64,000 bases of DNA, taken from assembly GCA_030693515.1 (NCBI GenBank), contig JAUYAK010000022.1:1-64000 (forward strand), given 5' to 3'. Positions within the stretch are counted from its first letter, which is position 1. Each line of letters opens with the position of its first letter. The notes beneath the pieces are model-generated. The model saw nothing but the letters and a program-made list of their open reading frames with translations, was not told the origin of the DNA and made no database searches. Made by a program: the position numbers and the translations under genes. This DNA is from Opitutaceae bacterium (GTDB taxonomy: Bacteria > Verrucomicrobiota > Verrucomicrobiia > Opitutales > Opitutaceae). Positions 1 through 12,430 of the stretch are shown here, one piece after another.

Positions 1-2810
1 TTGAACGTGATGCGCCAGTTGCTCGTGGGATTGAGCGTGCCCTCGAACTCCCAGCCTTCGGAGACGGTGTCGGCAACGTTGCCGACATTGGGCGGACGGG
101 TGGCGCTCCAGTTGCCGCCATTCGCCGCCTGGGTGAAGTTCCAGGTTTCCGCGAGCAGCGGATCGACGGGCCGGAGCCACTCCTCGCGCGTGCGCTGCCT
201 GAACCACTCGTTGCGGAAGGTGGTTTCGGCGGGTGTGAGCGCGGGGTTCAGATTGTTGGCCTGCGCCGGATTGGTGAGGTTGGACCGGAGCGGCAGGTAG
301 CGCGGGTCGTTCGGGTTGAAGCCGAACCACTTGTTGATCACGACCTCGTTCACGTTCGCCTGGCGCATGCCGTTCATTGCGCGCACGACGTCGTTGCCGG
401 GCCAGAACGTGTTGTAGAACGTCGCGCTGTCGTTGGCCTGCGTGGTGCGGTAGCGGTTGATGCGGAGGACGAGCTTCTGCTCGAACGCCGAGATCGTGAC
501 GCCGTAGTCCTTGGTCTTGCCGGAAGGCGGGCTGAAGGGGCGGCCGTAAACATCGGCAACGGTCGAGCTGGGGCGAAAATTTTTCGACTCGTTGTAGGCG
601 AGGCTGAGATCGGTGCCACGCGGGAGCCAGCGTTTCACGGTCTGCGGCGCGTGCAGGACGGCGCTCCAGCTGAGCGTGTCGTCCTTGGCGTAGATGGTGG
701 GCTTGGCGGGCAGCGTCCACGCGGGATTGTAAGGATCGGTCTCGCCGGTGCCGGAGGCGAGGCGCGCGGGACCGGCGTCGCGGAGATCAAACTCGTCCTG
801 GCGCCAGCCGACGAGGCCGACGAGTTTGCCGCCGAATAGATAACTCTGCCACACGGCGGACGAACTCTTGGTGACGTTCTTGTTCTTGTTGGCGCCGGAG
901 TAGAGCTTGGAGATGTCGCGGTCGCTGGCGGTGATCACGCTGACGGGGGCGCGCACCATCTGGTTGATGCGCGCATCGAAGATCAGTGCGGTGCCGCTGG
1001 CCTGCGGCGTGTGGTCGGCGGTGATCGCGGAGATGTTGGCGCCCGCGGGCGAGGCGAGGCCCGCGATCGAACCGCCCAGGTAATGGAGGCCGGCGTAGCC
1101 CGGGTAGGTGGTGGCGGTGGGGTTGTTGGCGTAGGCGTTCAGCTCGAGGCCGTAGGAGAAGCCGTTGATGCTGCGGGTAAAATTTTCGCTCCGCTGGTCG
1201 GTGTAGGTGCCGGTGAAAACGTGGCGGCCGAGGTGGCGCAGCGCGCCGGTCTTCTGGCGGAGATCGAGCGTGGCGTAGGCCGTGGCGCGCAGGGCCTCGC
1301 GTCGCGTCTCGACGAGGTTGTTGCCGATGGAATCGGAGGCGACGTAGGGCCGGCCGAAGTTGGGATTCGGCGCGCCGTCGACGAGCTTGCTCTGGATGTC
1401 CACGAAGATCGTGTAGGCGTCGAAGCCGAACATGCCGAAGTTGTCGCGGTTGAAGGTCTGCCGGTCGTAGCTCACCTCGAAGCCGACGAGGTCGCGGAAG
1501 AACGTCTGGCGCAGCGTGGCGTTGAGCGCGCGAAAGTCGGACTGCTCGCGCTTGTTGGGGCCGTCGAGCAGCTGGTCGTAGAAATTGAAGACGGAGGGAT
1601 CGCGCAGCTCCTGGTATTTCCAGAGGCCGGCGTAGGCCTGGCCGGCGGGGGCGAACTGGCGGTTGAGGAAGAAATTCGGGTTGTTGCCCTGCGCGGTGTA
1701 GGCGCCGACGGCGAACCACTGCGTGAACGGCACACCGCCGCGGCCGATCATGAAGGGCGGCACGCCGTTGCCGCCCTGCGCGGCGCTGTGCGGATCGGTG
1801 AAGACGGCGGCGACCTGGCCGAACCAGCGGCCCGGCGCGCCGAGATGGGCGAAAAGAAACGGGTTGCTGGTCACGCTCGTGGGCGCGGTCGGATCGATGG
1901 CGACCTTGTTGAGGACGTTGAACCACACGCTGAGACCGTCGTGCGGTGGCGTGGGGCGCGGGCGGTTGGAGCGTTGGTTGCCGCCCTCGTAGTTCACCTG
2001 GAGCTGCGTGAGGCCGTCGCGCACGAGGCGCGGCTCAAATTTCAACGCAGCGAAGAGTCGGCGGTCGGCCTCATAGGCGGGCTGCTGGCGGTATTGCTCG
2101 CGCTTGTTGAGGCCGATGACGCGCAGCGCGAGGCGATCGCGCACGAGCGGCACGTTGAGATCAAGCACCTCGCGATGCGAATCGAAGCGCCCGAAATTCT
2201 GCTGATAGGTGTAGGTGGCCTTCCGGAGATTGGCCGACTTGAGCTGGTTGTTGATGATGCCCGCGGGACTGCCGAGGCCGAAGAGGATGGCGTTGGCGCC
2301 GCGCGAGATATCGACGCGCTCGGTGTTGTAGGAATCGAGCGGGATGTTGGTCAGGAAAAAATCCCGCGTGAGATCCGCGCCGGCGAGCCCGCGCACGCGC
2401 GTGGATTGGCTCGGGCTCTGAAGCGTGGACTCCGCGCTTGAGAAGCCGTTGCCTGTGCCGACGCCCGAGAAGTTGCCCTCGAAGCCGCCGACCTCGGTGT
2501 TCGTCGTATAGATCAGGAGATCGCGGACGTTGGTCGAGGCGGTGTCCGCGAGAAACTGCGCCGTGATGACGGAGATCGCGGCGCCGACATCCTTCAAGTC
2601 GGTGCGGAGACGAGTGCCCGCGAGCGTGGAGGTGGCCGCGTAGCCGCGGTCCTCGGTCTCCTCGACGACGAAAGGCGTGAGCTTGACCGGAGCTTCCGCT
2701 GCCGGCGGAGGCGGCGCGGAGGAGGTGACGACTTGGGCGGGCAGCGCCGGCGCGGCGAAGGCAAGCGAGGCGACAGAGCAAAGCCGGAGGAGGCGGGATG
2801 GGGTTCGCAT
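1..2810 (-). CDS. TonB-dependent receptor, 3' end cut by window edge
   Basis: Outer-membrane beta-barrel receptor for energised substrate uptake; the substrate cannot be told from sequence. The frame is open from an ATG at 2810 to the left edge, giving 936 visible residues, so the C-terminal barrel strands are missing. The N-terminus MRTPSRLLRLCSVASLAFAA is a signal peptide ending near APALPAQ. It is followed by a plug domain beginning PFVVEE, with a typical TLAGTRLRTDLKDVGAAISV segment around residues 55-75, and then by long aromatic-rich barrel sequence. This plug wording is common among Opitutaceae receptors. It is divergent from the MFS gene at 2951, with a shared 140-bp spacer holding a perfect 10-bp inverted repeat. 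Function class is confident; ligand unknown. Confidence 0.9.
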   Translation of the reverse strand, partial: MRTPSRLLRLCSVASLAFAAPALPAQVVTSSAPPPPAAEAPVKLTPFVVEETEDRGYAATSTLAGTRLRTDLKDVGAAISVITAQFLADTASTNVRDLLIYTTNTEVGGFEGNFSGVGTGNGFSSAESTLQSPSQSTRVRGLAGADLTRDFFLTNIPLDSYNTERVDISRGANAILFGLGSPAGIINNQLKSANLRKATYTYQQNFGRFDSHREVLDLNVPLVRDRLALRVIGLNKREQYRQQPAYEADRRLFAALKFEPRLVRDGLTQLQVNYEGGNQRSNRPRPTPPHDGLSVWFNVLNKVAIDPTAPTSVTSNPFLFAHLGAPGRWFGQVAAVFTDPHSAAQGGNGVPPFMIGRGGVPFTQWFAVGAYTAQGNNPNFFLNRQFAPAGQAYAGLWKYQELRDPSVFNFYDQLLDGPNKREQSDFRALNATLRQTFFRDLVGFEVSYDRQTFNRDNFGMFGFDAYTIFVDIQSKLVDGAPNPNFGRPYVASDSIGNNLVETRREALRATAYATLDLRQKTGALRHLGRHVFTGTYTDQRSENFTRSINGFSYGLELNAYANNPTATTYPGYAGLHYLGGSIAGLASPAGANISAITADHTPQASGTALIFDARINQMVRAPVSVITASDRDISKLYSGANKNKNVTKSSSAVWQSYLFGGKLVGLVGWRQDEFDLRDAGPARLASGTGETDPYNPAWTLPAKPTIYAKDDTLSWSAVLHAPQTVKRWLPRGTDLSLAYNESKNFRPSSTVADVYGRPFSPPSGKTKDYGVTISAFEQKLVLRINRYRTTQANDSATFYNTFWPGNDVVRAMNGMRQANVNEVVINKWFGFNPNDPRYLPLRSNLTNPAQANNLNPALTPAETTFRNEWFRQRTREEWLRPVDPLLAETWNFTQAANGGNWSATRPPNVGNVADTVSEGWEFEGTLNPTSNWRITF

Positions 2811-2854
2811 GGGTGAAGGTCAATTCACGACTGGGATGAGCGCGGCCGCCAATT

Positions 2855-2888
2855 CTTTTCTGTGGTGAGGTGTGTCGGCACAGAAAAG
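2855..2888. promoter_or_regulatory. Inverted repeat in divergent promoter region
   Basis: CTTTTCTGTG at 2855-2864 and its exact reverse complement CACAGAAAAG at 2879-2888 are separated by 14 bp, in the spacer between the TonB receptor (start 2810) and the MFS gene (start 2951). A 10-bp perfect dyad between divergent genes suits a transcription-factor operator. No U-run supports a terminator. The regulator is unknown. Confidence 0.4.
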
Positions 2889-2950
2889 GGGTCGCTGCGA
2901 CCGGCGCCAGCTTGCCGCAGTGCGCGCGCCGCGCAGCGTCGGGCCCAGCA

Positions 2951-4225
2951 ATGAACGCCGCGCCGACCACCCGATCCTCCCGCCTGCACTACGCGTGGAT
3001 CGCGGCGGGGGTGACGTTTTTCACCCTGCTCGTCGCGGCGGGCGCGCGGGCGACGCCGGGTGTGATGCTGCTGCCGGTGGGCAACGAATTCCAGTGGAGC
3101 CGCGCGACCGTCTCCTCGATCGTCTCGATCAATATTTTTCTCTACGGGCTGATCGGGCCGTTTGCGGCGGCGCTCTACCAGCGCTTCGGGCTGCGGCGAA
3201 TGATGATGACGGGGATGCTGCTGCTCGCGGCGGGCTACGGGCTCTCGACGTGGGCGACGCGCTACTGGCAGTTTGTGGTGTTGTGGGGTTTTGTTGTCGG
3301 CGCCGGCTCGGGCCTCGCGGCGACAGTCCTGGGCGCCGCGGTCGCGAGCCGCTGGTTCACGGCGCGGCGCGGGCTCGTGATGGGCGTGCTGACCGCGAGC
3401 ACGGCGACGGGGCAGCTGGTTTTTCTGCCGTGGCTCGCGGCGGCGGTGACGACCAACGGCTGGCGTGCGGCGCCCTGGATCGTGGCCGGCGCCACGCTGG
3501 CGGCGGTGCCGGTGATCGGGCTGTTGATGCGCGACAACCCGCGCGACGTGGGCCTGCGGCCCTATGGCGAAACCGGGGCGCCCGACGCCGAGCCGCCGGC
3601 GGCGTTCGGCAATCCCGCGCAGCGTGCGCTGGGTGTGCTCTTCGAGGCCGTGCGCGTGCGCGATTTCTGGCTGCTCGCGGGCTCGTTCTTTGTCTGTGGG
3701 GCGAGCACCAACGGCCTGATCGGCACGCACCTGATCTCGGCGGCGTTTGACTGCGGCATCCCGGAGGTGCGCGCGGCGGGGCTGCTCGCGATGATGGGGC
3801 TCTTCGATCTCGTGGGCACGACCGCGAGCGGCTGGCTGAGCGACCGCTACAACTGCCGGTATCTGCTCTTCGGTTATTACGGGTTGCGCGGGCTGTCGCT
3901 GCTGTTTCTGCCGCAGGCGCTGCTCGGGCCGACGGCGGGGCTCGCGGTTTTTGCCGTGTTCTACGGGCTCGACTGGATCGCAACGGTGCCGCCGACAGTG
4001 AAGCTGACGGGTGAAGTCTTCGGCCGCGAGAAGGCGGCGATTGTCTTTGGCTGGGTGGCTGCCGCGCACCAAGTGGGCGCGGCGTTCGCGACCTACACGG
4101 CGGGGACGGTGCGCACGGCGTTCGGCAGCTACGCGTGGGCCTTCATCGGCGCGGGGGCGCTGTGCCTGATTGCCGCGGTGGCGGTGCTGCCGATCGCGCG
4201 GCAGCGGCGGGCAGGGGCGACGTAG
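2951..4225 (+). CDS. MFS transporter
   Basis: Integral membrane secondary transporter, 424 residues from the ATG at 2951. About 12 hydrophobic helices are visible. The loop after helix 2 reads RFGLRRMMMTG, the MFS motif-A position, and two symmetrical halves are separated by a charged loop (RDNPRDVGLRPYGETG) near residues 193-215. The N-terminal wording (YAWIAAGVTFFTLLVAAG, TPGVMLLPVGNEFQWSR) resembles the oxalate:formate/monocarboxylate-type MFS branch. An in-frame upstream start at 2870 would add 27 polar residues with no recognisable role, so the later ATG is preferred. It is divergent from a TonB receptor, so the pair may move the same nutrient across the outer and inner membranes; that link is inference. 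Confidence 0.85.
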   Translation: MNAAPTTRSSRLHYAWIAAGVTFFTLLVAAGARATPGVMLLPVGNEFQWSRATVSSIVSINIFLYGLIGPFAAALYQRFGLRRMMMTGMLLLAAGYGLSTWATRYWQFVVLWGFVVGAGSGLAATVLGAAVASRWFTARRGLVMGVLTASTATGQLVFLPWLAAAVTTNGWRAAPWIVAGATLAAVPVIGLLMRDNPRDVGLRPYGETGAPDAEPPAAFGNPAQRALGVLFEAVRVRDFWLLAGSFFVCGASTNGLIGTHLISAAFDCGIPEVRAAGLLAMMGLFDLVGTTASGWLSDRYNCRYLLFGYYGLRGLSLLFLPQALLGPTAGLAVFAVFYGLDWIATVPPTVKLTGEVFGREKAAIVFGWVAAAHQVGAAFATYTAGTVRTAFGSYAWAFIGAGALCLIAAVAVLPIARQRRAGAT

Positions 4226-4251
4226 GGACTGAGCTTGCTTAGGTCGGTTTG

Positions 4252-4276
4252 AAAAAAGGCCTCAGCAAGCTGAGGC
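4252..4276 (-). terminator. Rho-independent terminator of nagB
   Basis: On the minus strand the 8-bp stem GCCTCAGC/GCTGAGGC has a 2-nt loop and is followed by CTTTTTT. It lies between the convergent ends of the MFS gene (4225) and nagB (4304). The U-run is on the minus-strand side, so it mainly serves nagB, though the hairpin could also act for the MFS transcript. Confidence 0.8.
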
Positions 4277-4303
4277 GCTACAACAAAGCGCTGCGCGCCT
4301 AAC

Positions 4304-5089
4304 TCACTTTGGCCGCTGCCACTCGAACTTGTGCTTGTCGATCCAGCGGTAGTGGTCGGCGTAGCGCAGGCCGGCGGCGGAGGTCTCGTCGAGGAGCACA
4401 GTGGCGCGCGGGTGCAGTTGCAGCGCGGAGCCGGGGCAGATCGCGGCGAGCGGGCCCTCGATCATGTGCTCGACGGCGCGGACTTTGGCCGGACCGAAGG
4501 CGAGCAGCAGGCAGCGGCGCGCATCGAGGATGGTGCCGATGCCCATCGTGATCGCGTGCTTGGGCATCGCCTCGAGCGAGCCGAAGACCTCGCTGTTGTC
4601 GCGCAGGGTCTGCTCGGAGAGGATCTTGATCCACGTGCGCGAGCGCAGGGAGCCGGTGGGTTCGTTGAAACCGATGTGGCCGTTGCGGCCCAGGCCGAGG
4701 AGCTGGATGTCGATGCCACCGGCGTCCGCGATGCGCGTCTCGTAGGAGCGGCACTCGGCGTGCAGATCGCGGGCGACGCCGTTGGGGACGTGAGTGCGCG
4801 CGACGTCGATGTTGATGTGCCGGAATAGATTTTCCTGCATGAAGAACCGGTAGGACTGCGCGTGGTCGCCCGGCAGGCCGACGTATTCGTCGAGGTTAAA
4901 CGTGGTGACGCGGCTGAAATCGAGGCCTTCGGTGAGGTGCAGGCGGATGAGTTCCTGGTAGAGCCGGAGGGGCGTGCGGCCGGTGGCGAGGCCAAGGACC
5001 GCGTCGGGCTTTTCGCGCACGACACTGGCAATAATTTTGGCGCCGAGCAGGCAGCCGATCTCGGCGGAATCACGAATAAGGACTTCCAT
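4304..5089 (-). CDS. nagB: Glucosamine-6-phosphate deaminase
   Basis: Converts glucosamine-6-phosphate to fructose-6-phosphate plus ammonia in amino-sugar catabolism; cytosolic. It has 261 residues, close to the usual ~265. Visible family signatures: GLATGRTPLRLY (34-44) for phosphate binding, FNLDEYVGL (64-72) containing the catalytic Asp67, and GRNGHIGFNEP (134-144) with His138 and Glu143. It lacks the C-terminal extension tied to allosteric control in the E. coli enzyme. It sits 39 bp downstream of the small Feo peptide gene on the same strand, so read-through from the feo operon is possible. No N-acetylglucosamine deacetylase or PTS gene is adjacent. Confidence 0.95.
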   Translation of the reverse strand: MEVLIRDSAEIGCLLGAKIIASVVREKPDAVLGLATGRTPLRLYQELIRLHLTEGLDFSRVTTFNLDEYVGLPGDHAQSYRFFMQENLFRHINIDVARTHVPNGVARDLHAECRSYETRIADAGGIDIQLLGLGRNGHIGFNEPTGSLRSRTWIKILSEQTLRDNSEVFGSLEAMPKHAITMGIGTILDARRCLLLAFGPAKVRAVEHMIEGPLAAICPGSALQLHPRATVLLDETSAAGLRYADHYRWIDKHKFEWQRPK

Positions 5090-5128
5090 GGTGAGGTGCG
5101 AACAGGCAGCGCGTCCGCGGCGCGGGCG

Positions 5129-5272
5129 TCAACGTTTCAACTTGTCCGTCGGGCAGCCGCAGTCGCCGCCGCAACCGGGATTGCGGTGCTTGCGCCACGC
5201 GCGTGCGATCAGCCAGGTCGCGGCGAGGGCGACGACGACGAGGGCGGCGATGGTCTGGAATTCGGCGGACAT
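5129..5272 (-). CDS. FeoB-associated Cys-rich membrane peptide
   Basis: A 47-residue protein that simple length filters would miss. It has one hydrophobic helix (residues 6-24, TIAALVVVALAATWLIA) followed by a basic stretch and a Cys-rich tail NPGCGGDCGCPTDKLKR, with Cys34, Cys38 and Cys40. This matches the small FeoB-associated Cys-rich family found at the end of feo operons, which is thought to assist or gate ferrous-iron transport, perhaps by binding metal. Its ATG lies 3 bp after the feoB stop codon, so the two are almost certainly co-transcribed. The annotation rests on layout, helix and cysteine pattern. Confidence 0.85.
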   Translation of the reverse strand: MSAEFQTIAALVVVALAATWLIARAWRKHRNPGCGGDCGCPTDKLKR

Positions 5273-5275
5273 TTT

Positions 5276-7405
5276 TCAGAAGCCGAGCGCGAGGCCGGCT
5301 TGGAAGACAATGAACGAAAGAATCCACGCGGTGCCAGTCATGTAGAGCGTTTGGAAAATCGGCCATTTCCAGCCGTTGGTCTCGCGGCGCACGACGGCGA
5401 TCGTGCTGACGCACTGCATCGCGAAGACGTAGAAAATCATCAGCGTGAAGCACACGAGCGGCGTGAACAGCGGTCGGCCGTCGGGCCACCGGGCGGCGAG
5501 CAGCGCCTGGCGGAGCGGCGTCGTGTCCTCGTCGTCGGCCTCGGCGTTGAACACCACGCTCATCGTCGAGACGAAGACCTCGCGCGCGGCGAACGAGGTG
5601 ATGAGGCCGATGCCGATCTGCCAGTCGAAGCCCAACGGCTTGATCGCGGGCTCCAGCGCGTGTCCGGCGCGGCCGGCGAAGCTCTGCGCGAGTTGCTGCT
5701 GCGGCGTGGCGCCCTCGGGGGCCTTGGGATAGGCCGCGAGAAACCACAGCACGATGCTGATCCCGAGGATGACGGTGCCGGCACGACGGAGAAACAACCA
5801 CGAGCGCTCAAACATGTGCAGCGCGACGTCCTTCAGGCCCGGGAACCGATAAGGCGGCAGCTCCATGATCATCACGGGCGGCGCGCCCTTGAGCAGCGTG
5901 CGCTTGAAGAGCCACGCAAAGCCGAACGCCCCGAACGTGCCGAGCGCATACATGAGCAGCATGAGGCCGACCTTCGTCAGCAACGGCACGCGATCGCCGG
6001 GCACGAGCGCGGCGATCATGAGCAGATAGACAGGCAGCCGCGCCGAGCAGCTCATGAGCGGGGCGACCAGGATCGTCACGAGCCGATCCTTTGGATCTTC
6101 GATCGTGCGCGTGGCCATGATGCCGGGAATCGCGCACGCGTAGGAGCTGAGCAACGGAATGAAGCTTTTGCCGTTCAGGCCGACGCGGCTCATCAGGCGA
6201 TCCATGATGAACGCGGCGCGCGCCATGTAGCCGGTGCTTTCGAGCAGCCCGATGAAGAAAAAGAGAATCAGGATCTGCGGGAGAAAGACGATTACGCCGC
6301 CGACCCCGGCGATCGCGCCATCGGTGATCAGATCGCGGAGGTCGCCGTCGGGCAGGCCGGAACCTTGCTTCACCCAGTCTGCGAGCGACGCGATGGATTG
6401 CTCGATGAAGGCCATCGGATATTCGGCGAGCGTGAAGATGCTGAGGAAGAGCAGCGTCATCACCGACCCGAGGAGCAGCCAGCCCCAGAGCGGATGGGTG
6501 GCGATGGCGTCGATCTTGTCCGAGGCGGTCGGGCCGGTGTGGCCGGCGTGAGTGACGGCGTCACCCGCGATGCGGCCGATTACTTCGTAGCGGGAGTTGA
6601 CGAGGGTGCCGGCCCAGTCGGTCCCCTCCCCTGCCCAGCGCTTTTGCCACGAGTGAAGAATCTCCGCGGTGCGCGTGCCGAGCGGCGTCGAGCCCGCGAC
6701 GCGGACCGAATCCTGATCCGTGAGCAGCAGCAGTGCCTCGGCGCGCGCGATGAGCGGCGATTTCCGATCATGGGCGATGAGCGAGGCCTGCAACTCGGCG
6801 ACAGCGGGCGCGATCGGCGCGGGGATGTCCCACGCGTGGCGCGAGAGCGGCAGATCGGCGCGGCTCATCGCGAGCTTCAGCTCGATGAGGCCCTTGCCGT
6901 TGATGGCTTCGCAGGGGATGACGGGGATGCCGAGTTCGTGCTCGAGGCGTGCGACCCGGATGTTGAGCCCGGCGCGCACGGCGACATCCATCATGTTGAG
7001 GACGAGGATCACCGGCCGACCGAGATCGAGGATCTGGTGGACGAGGTAGAGGTTTCGCTCGAGGTTCGTCGCATCGACGATGCAGAGAATGCGGTCGGGC
7101 TGCGCGGTGTCGGCGCGGCGGCCGAGCAACACGTCGCGAGTCACGGCTTCGTCGGGCGAGCGGGCCGCGAGCGAATATGCGCCCGGCAAATCGATCACGG
7201 TGATCGGCTGGCCGTGCTGCGAATACGCGGTGCCGACTTTCTTTTCGACGGTGACGCCGGGATAGTTGCCGACCTTTTGTTTCAGGCCGGTGAGCGCGTT
7301 GAAAAGCGTGCTCTTGCCGCAGTTGGGGTTGCCGACGAGCGCATAGACCGGCGTGCGCGAGTGAGCCGCGTGGGCGCCAGCGGTGATGTGCGCGGGCAGC
7401 GTCAT
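5276..7405 (-). CDS. feoB: Ferrous iron transporter FeoB
   Basis: Inner-membrane Fe(II) permease with an N-terminal G-domain, 709 residues. G1 is GNPNCGKS (25-32), the G2 region is GVTVEKK (50-56), G3 is DLPG (72-75), and G4 is NMMD a little later. The C-terminal two thirds hold the Gate-type membrane domains, including FIPLLSSYACAIPGIMATRT, a conserved Cys-containing gate segment. Start at the ATG 7405, 1 bp from the feoA stop at 7407. Operon order is feoA-like, feoA, feoB, Cys-rich peptide, then possibly nagB. Length and motifs are those of a complete, functional FeoB. Confidence 0.97.
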   Translation of the reverse strand: MTLPAHITAGAHAAHSRTPVYALVGNPNCGKSTLFNALTGLKQKVGNYPGVTVEKKVGTAYSQHGQPITVIDLPGAYSLAARSPDEAVTRDVLLGRRADTAQPDRILCIVDATNLERNLYLVHQILDLGRPVILVLNMMDVAVRAGLNIRVARLEHELGIPVIPCEAINGKGLIELKLAMSRADLPLSRHAWDIPAPIAPAVAELQASLIAHDRKSPLIARAEALLLLTDQDSVRVAGSTPLGTRTAEILHSWQKRWAGEGTDWAGTLVNSRYEVIGRIAGDAVTHAGHTGPTASDKIDAIATHPLWGWLLLGSVMTLLFLSIFTLAEYPMAFIEQSIASLADWVKQGSGLPDGDLRDLITDGAIAGVGGVIVFLPQILILFFFIGLLESTGYMARAAFIMDRLMSRVGLNGKSFIPLLSSYACAIPGIMATRTIEDPKDRLVTILVAPLMSCSARLPVYLLMIAALVPGDRVPLLTKVGLMLLMYALGTFGAFGFAWLFKRTLLKGAPPVMIMELPPYRFPGLKDVALHMFERSWLFLRRAGTVILGISIVLWFLAAYPKAPEGATPQQQLAQSFAGRAGHALEPAIKPLGFDWQIGIGLITSFAAREVFVSTMSVVFNAEADDEDTTPLRQALLAARWPDGRPLFTPLVCFTLMIFYVFAMQCVSTIAVVRRETNGWKWPIFQTLYMTGTAWILSFIVFQAGLALGF

Positions 7406-7406
7406 G

Positions 7407-7634
7407 TCAGGCGGCGGGCTCGACGATGATCTCGGCGGCCTCGGTTTTGCGCAGGGTGAGGTGGTAGCCGCGCAGCTTGATCTCCAACGGATCGCCGAGC
7501 GGGGCGGTGCGGATCAGCGTGACGCGCGTTCCGGCGACGAGCCCCATTTCGCGGAGGCGCAGGAAAGCAGCGCCGGCCTTGGGATATTCACGGACGACGG
7601 CGGAGGCGCCGACGGCCAGTTCGGAGAGCTTCAT
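7407..7634 (-). CDS. feoA: FeoA family protein
   Basis: A 75-residue SH3-like FeoA, the small cytosolic partner thought to help FeoB assemble or function. Key wording: LRLREMGLVAGTRVTLIRTAP (25-45) and DPLEIKLRGYHLTLRKTEA (48-66), the typical FeoA core. It is the second of two tandem FeoA-type genes; the stop codon is separated from the feoB start by a single base, so translation is probably coupled. Confidence 0.93.
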   Translation of the reverse strand: MKLSELAVGASAVVREYPKAGAAFLRLREMGLVAGTRVTLIRTAPLGDPLEIKLRGYHLTLRKTEAAEIIVEPAA

Positions 7635-7652
7635 CGCGACAATGGCCGCGGA

Positions 7653-7904
7653 TTAGCGGCGGCCGAGCTGCTCGACGAGGATGCAACTCGCCGCGGCGTG
7701 GCTGAGGGCGATGCGGGTGCCGTTGACCTGGCAGATGAAGGGACCGCGGCCGCCGACCTTGGTGACGAAGGCGGATTCGCCAAAGCCCATCTCGCGCACG
7801 CGCTGGCAGAATCCGGCGTCACCCGTCAGCTCGCGCACGCGGCCCATCGCGCCAGCGGGGAGCTGGCAGAGCAGGATGGGCGGGTTGAAGGGCGACGGGG
7901 TCAT
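7653..7904 (-). CDS. FeoA-like protein, first gene of feo operon
   Basis: 83 residues from the ATG at 7904. The C-terminal half aligns by eye with FeoA: VREMGFGESAFVTKVGGRGPFICQVNGTRIALSHAAASCILVE, where REMGFGE takes the place of REMGL in ordinary FeoA. Unlike the next gene it carries two cysteines near the front (Cys12, and Cys32 in AGFCQRV) and a longer N-terminus. An in-frame start at 7991 would add 29 residues that run through the regulatory dyad, so it is not used. Two FeoA paralogues in front of feoB is an arrangement known in several phyla. The role of the extra copy is unclear. Confidence 0.85.
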   Translation of the reverse strand: MTPSPFNPPILLCQLPAGAMGRVRELTGDAGFCQRVREMGFGESAFVTKVGGRGPFICQVNGTRIALSHAAASCILVEQLGRR

Positions 7905-7924
7905 CAGGGACGTGTGACGAGGTA

Positions 7925-7943
7925 ACTGAGACTCGGTTTCAGT
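7925..7943. promoter_or_regulatory. 19-bp imperfect dyad upstream of the feo operon
   Basis: ACTGAGACTCGGTTTCAGT, in which 7 of 9 position pairs are complementary, begins 21 bp before the first feo start codon. Size and position fit a metalloregulator operator of the Fur or DtxR type, but the bases do not match either classical consensus. The assignment is by position only. Confidence 0.3.
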
Positions 7944-7950
7944 CGGGTCG

Positions 7951-7982
7951 CAAGAAAAAGGCCCAGTGGGAAACACGGGCCT
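7951..7982 (-). terminator. Rho-independent terminator of the atp operon
   Basis: On the minus strand AGGCCC (7982-7977) and GGGCCT (7964-7959) form a stem that extends inward through GTG/CAC with one bulge, followed by TTTTTCTTG. It lies 29 bp after the atpC stop codon and before the feo promoter region, so it separates the two operons. Confidence 0.85.
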
Positions 7983-8010
7983 GCGAGCCACGAAAGCGTT
8001 GGGGGAAAAA

Positions 8011-8418
8011 TCAGTGGCGACGGCGTTTCAAACCGAGCTGCACGCCCGTGTAGCGCACGAGATTCTGGAGACGCTCGTAGCGGACGGGATCGAGGTCCTT
8101 GGCCTCATCAAGCTCCTTCTCCGCGCGCTTGAGGGCTTCCTCAACGGCTTTTTCGTCGATTTTCTCCTCGGTGATGGCGTGTTCCGCGAGGACATGGACA
8201 CGGTCGCCCTCGACCTCAACAAAGCCGCCGCTCACGGCGAGAAGTTGAGTCTCATTGCCCTTGGTCACGCGCAACTCGCCATGCTCGACCTGCGCAAGCA
8301 GCGGGATGTGGCCCGGCAGCACACCGATCTCGCCCTCCACCGTCGGGATGACGACGGTGTCGATCGTGTCGGTGTAGACGCGGGCGTCGGGCGTGACGAT
8401 CTCGAGCGTGAGCGGCAT
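8011..8418 (-). CDS. atpC: F1Fo ATP synthase epsilon subunit
   Basis: 135-residue central-stalk subunit linking gamma to the c-ring and modulating ATP hydrolysis. The N-terminal beta-sandwich is evident from LEIVTPDARVYTDTIDTVVIP and EGEIGVLPGHIPLLAQVEHGEL (residues 5-50). The C-terminal helical hairpin is rich in Glu and Lys (EEKIDEKAVEEALKRAEKELDEA). It is the last gene of the operon, 5 bp after atpD and followed by a strong terminator. Confidence 0.95.
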   Translation of the reverse strand: MPLTLEIVTPDARVYTDTIDTVVIPTVEGEIGVLPGHIPLLAQVEHGELRVTKGNETQLLAVSGGFVEVEGDRVHVLAEHAITEEKIDEKAVEEALKRAEKELDEAKDLDPVRYERLQNLVRYTGVQLGLKRRRH

Positions 8419-8423
8419 GGCGA

Positions 8424-10773
<2,350 letters not shown>

Positions 10774-10789
10774 GCGGATTTACGAAGGG

Positions 10790-10835
10790 CGAATTACGAT
10801 TTACGGAGCGGGTGGCTGGCGTGAGGCGTAATTCG
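10790..10835. repeat. Inverted repeat in the atpA-atpG gap
   Basis: CGAATTACG (10790-10798) and CGTAATTCG (10827-10835) are exact reverse complements 28 bp apart in the 85-bp gap between atpA and atpG. Related AT-rich words (CGATTTACG, TTCGTAATG) occur in the same gap. It may be a weak processing or attenuation structure, or a remnant of a dispersed intergenic repeat. Confidence 0.4.
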
Positions 10836-10858
10836 GAAAACTATATTCGTAATGGGAA

Positions 10859-12385
<1,527 letters not shown>

Positions 12386-12430
12386 CGGGAGAGAGGGGTT
12401 CGTAAACGAAAAGAGATGTATCGGATGGTC

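Noticed and set aside
787..2441. Overlapping long frames on both strands under the TonB receptor
   Set aside because: The receptor frame from 2810 to the left edge gives a signal peptide, plug and barrel; the others are low-complexity.
4862..7429. 855-codon open frame on the plus strand opposite feoB
   Set aside because: High-GC shadow frame: low-complexity Arg/Glu/Asp-rich translation with no domain, exactly antisense to a clear feoB.
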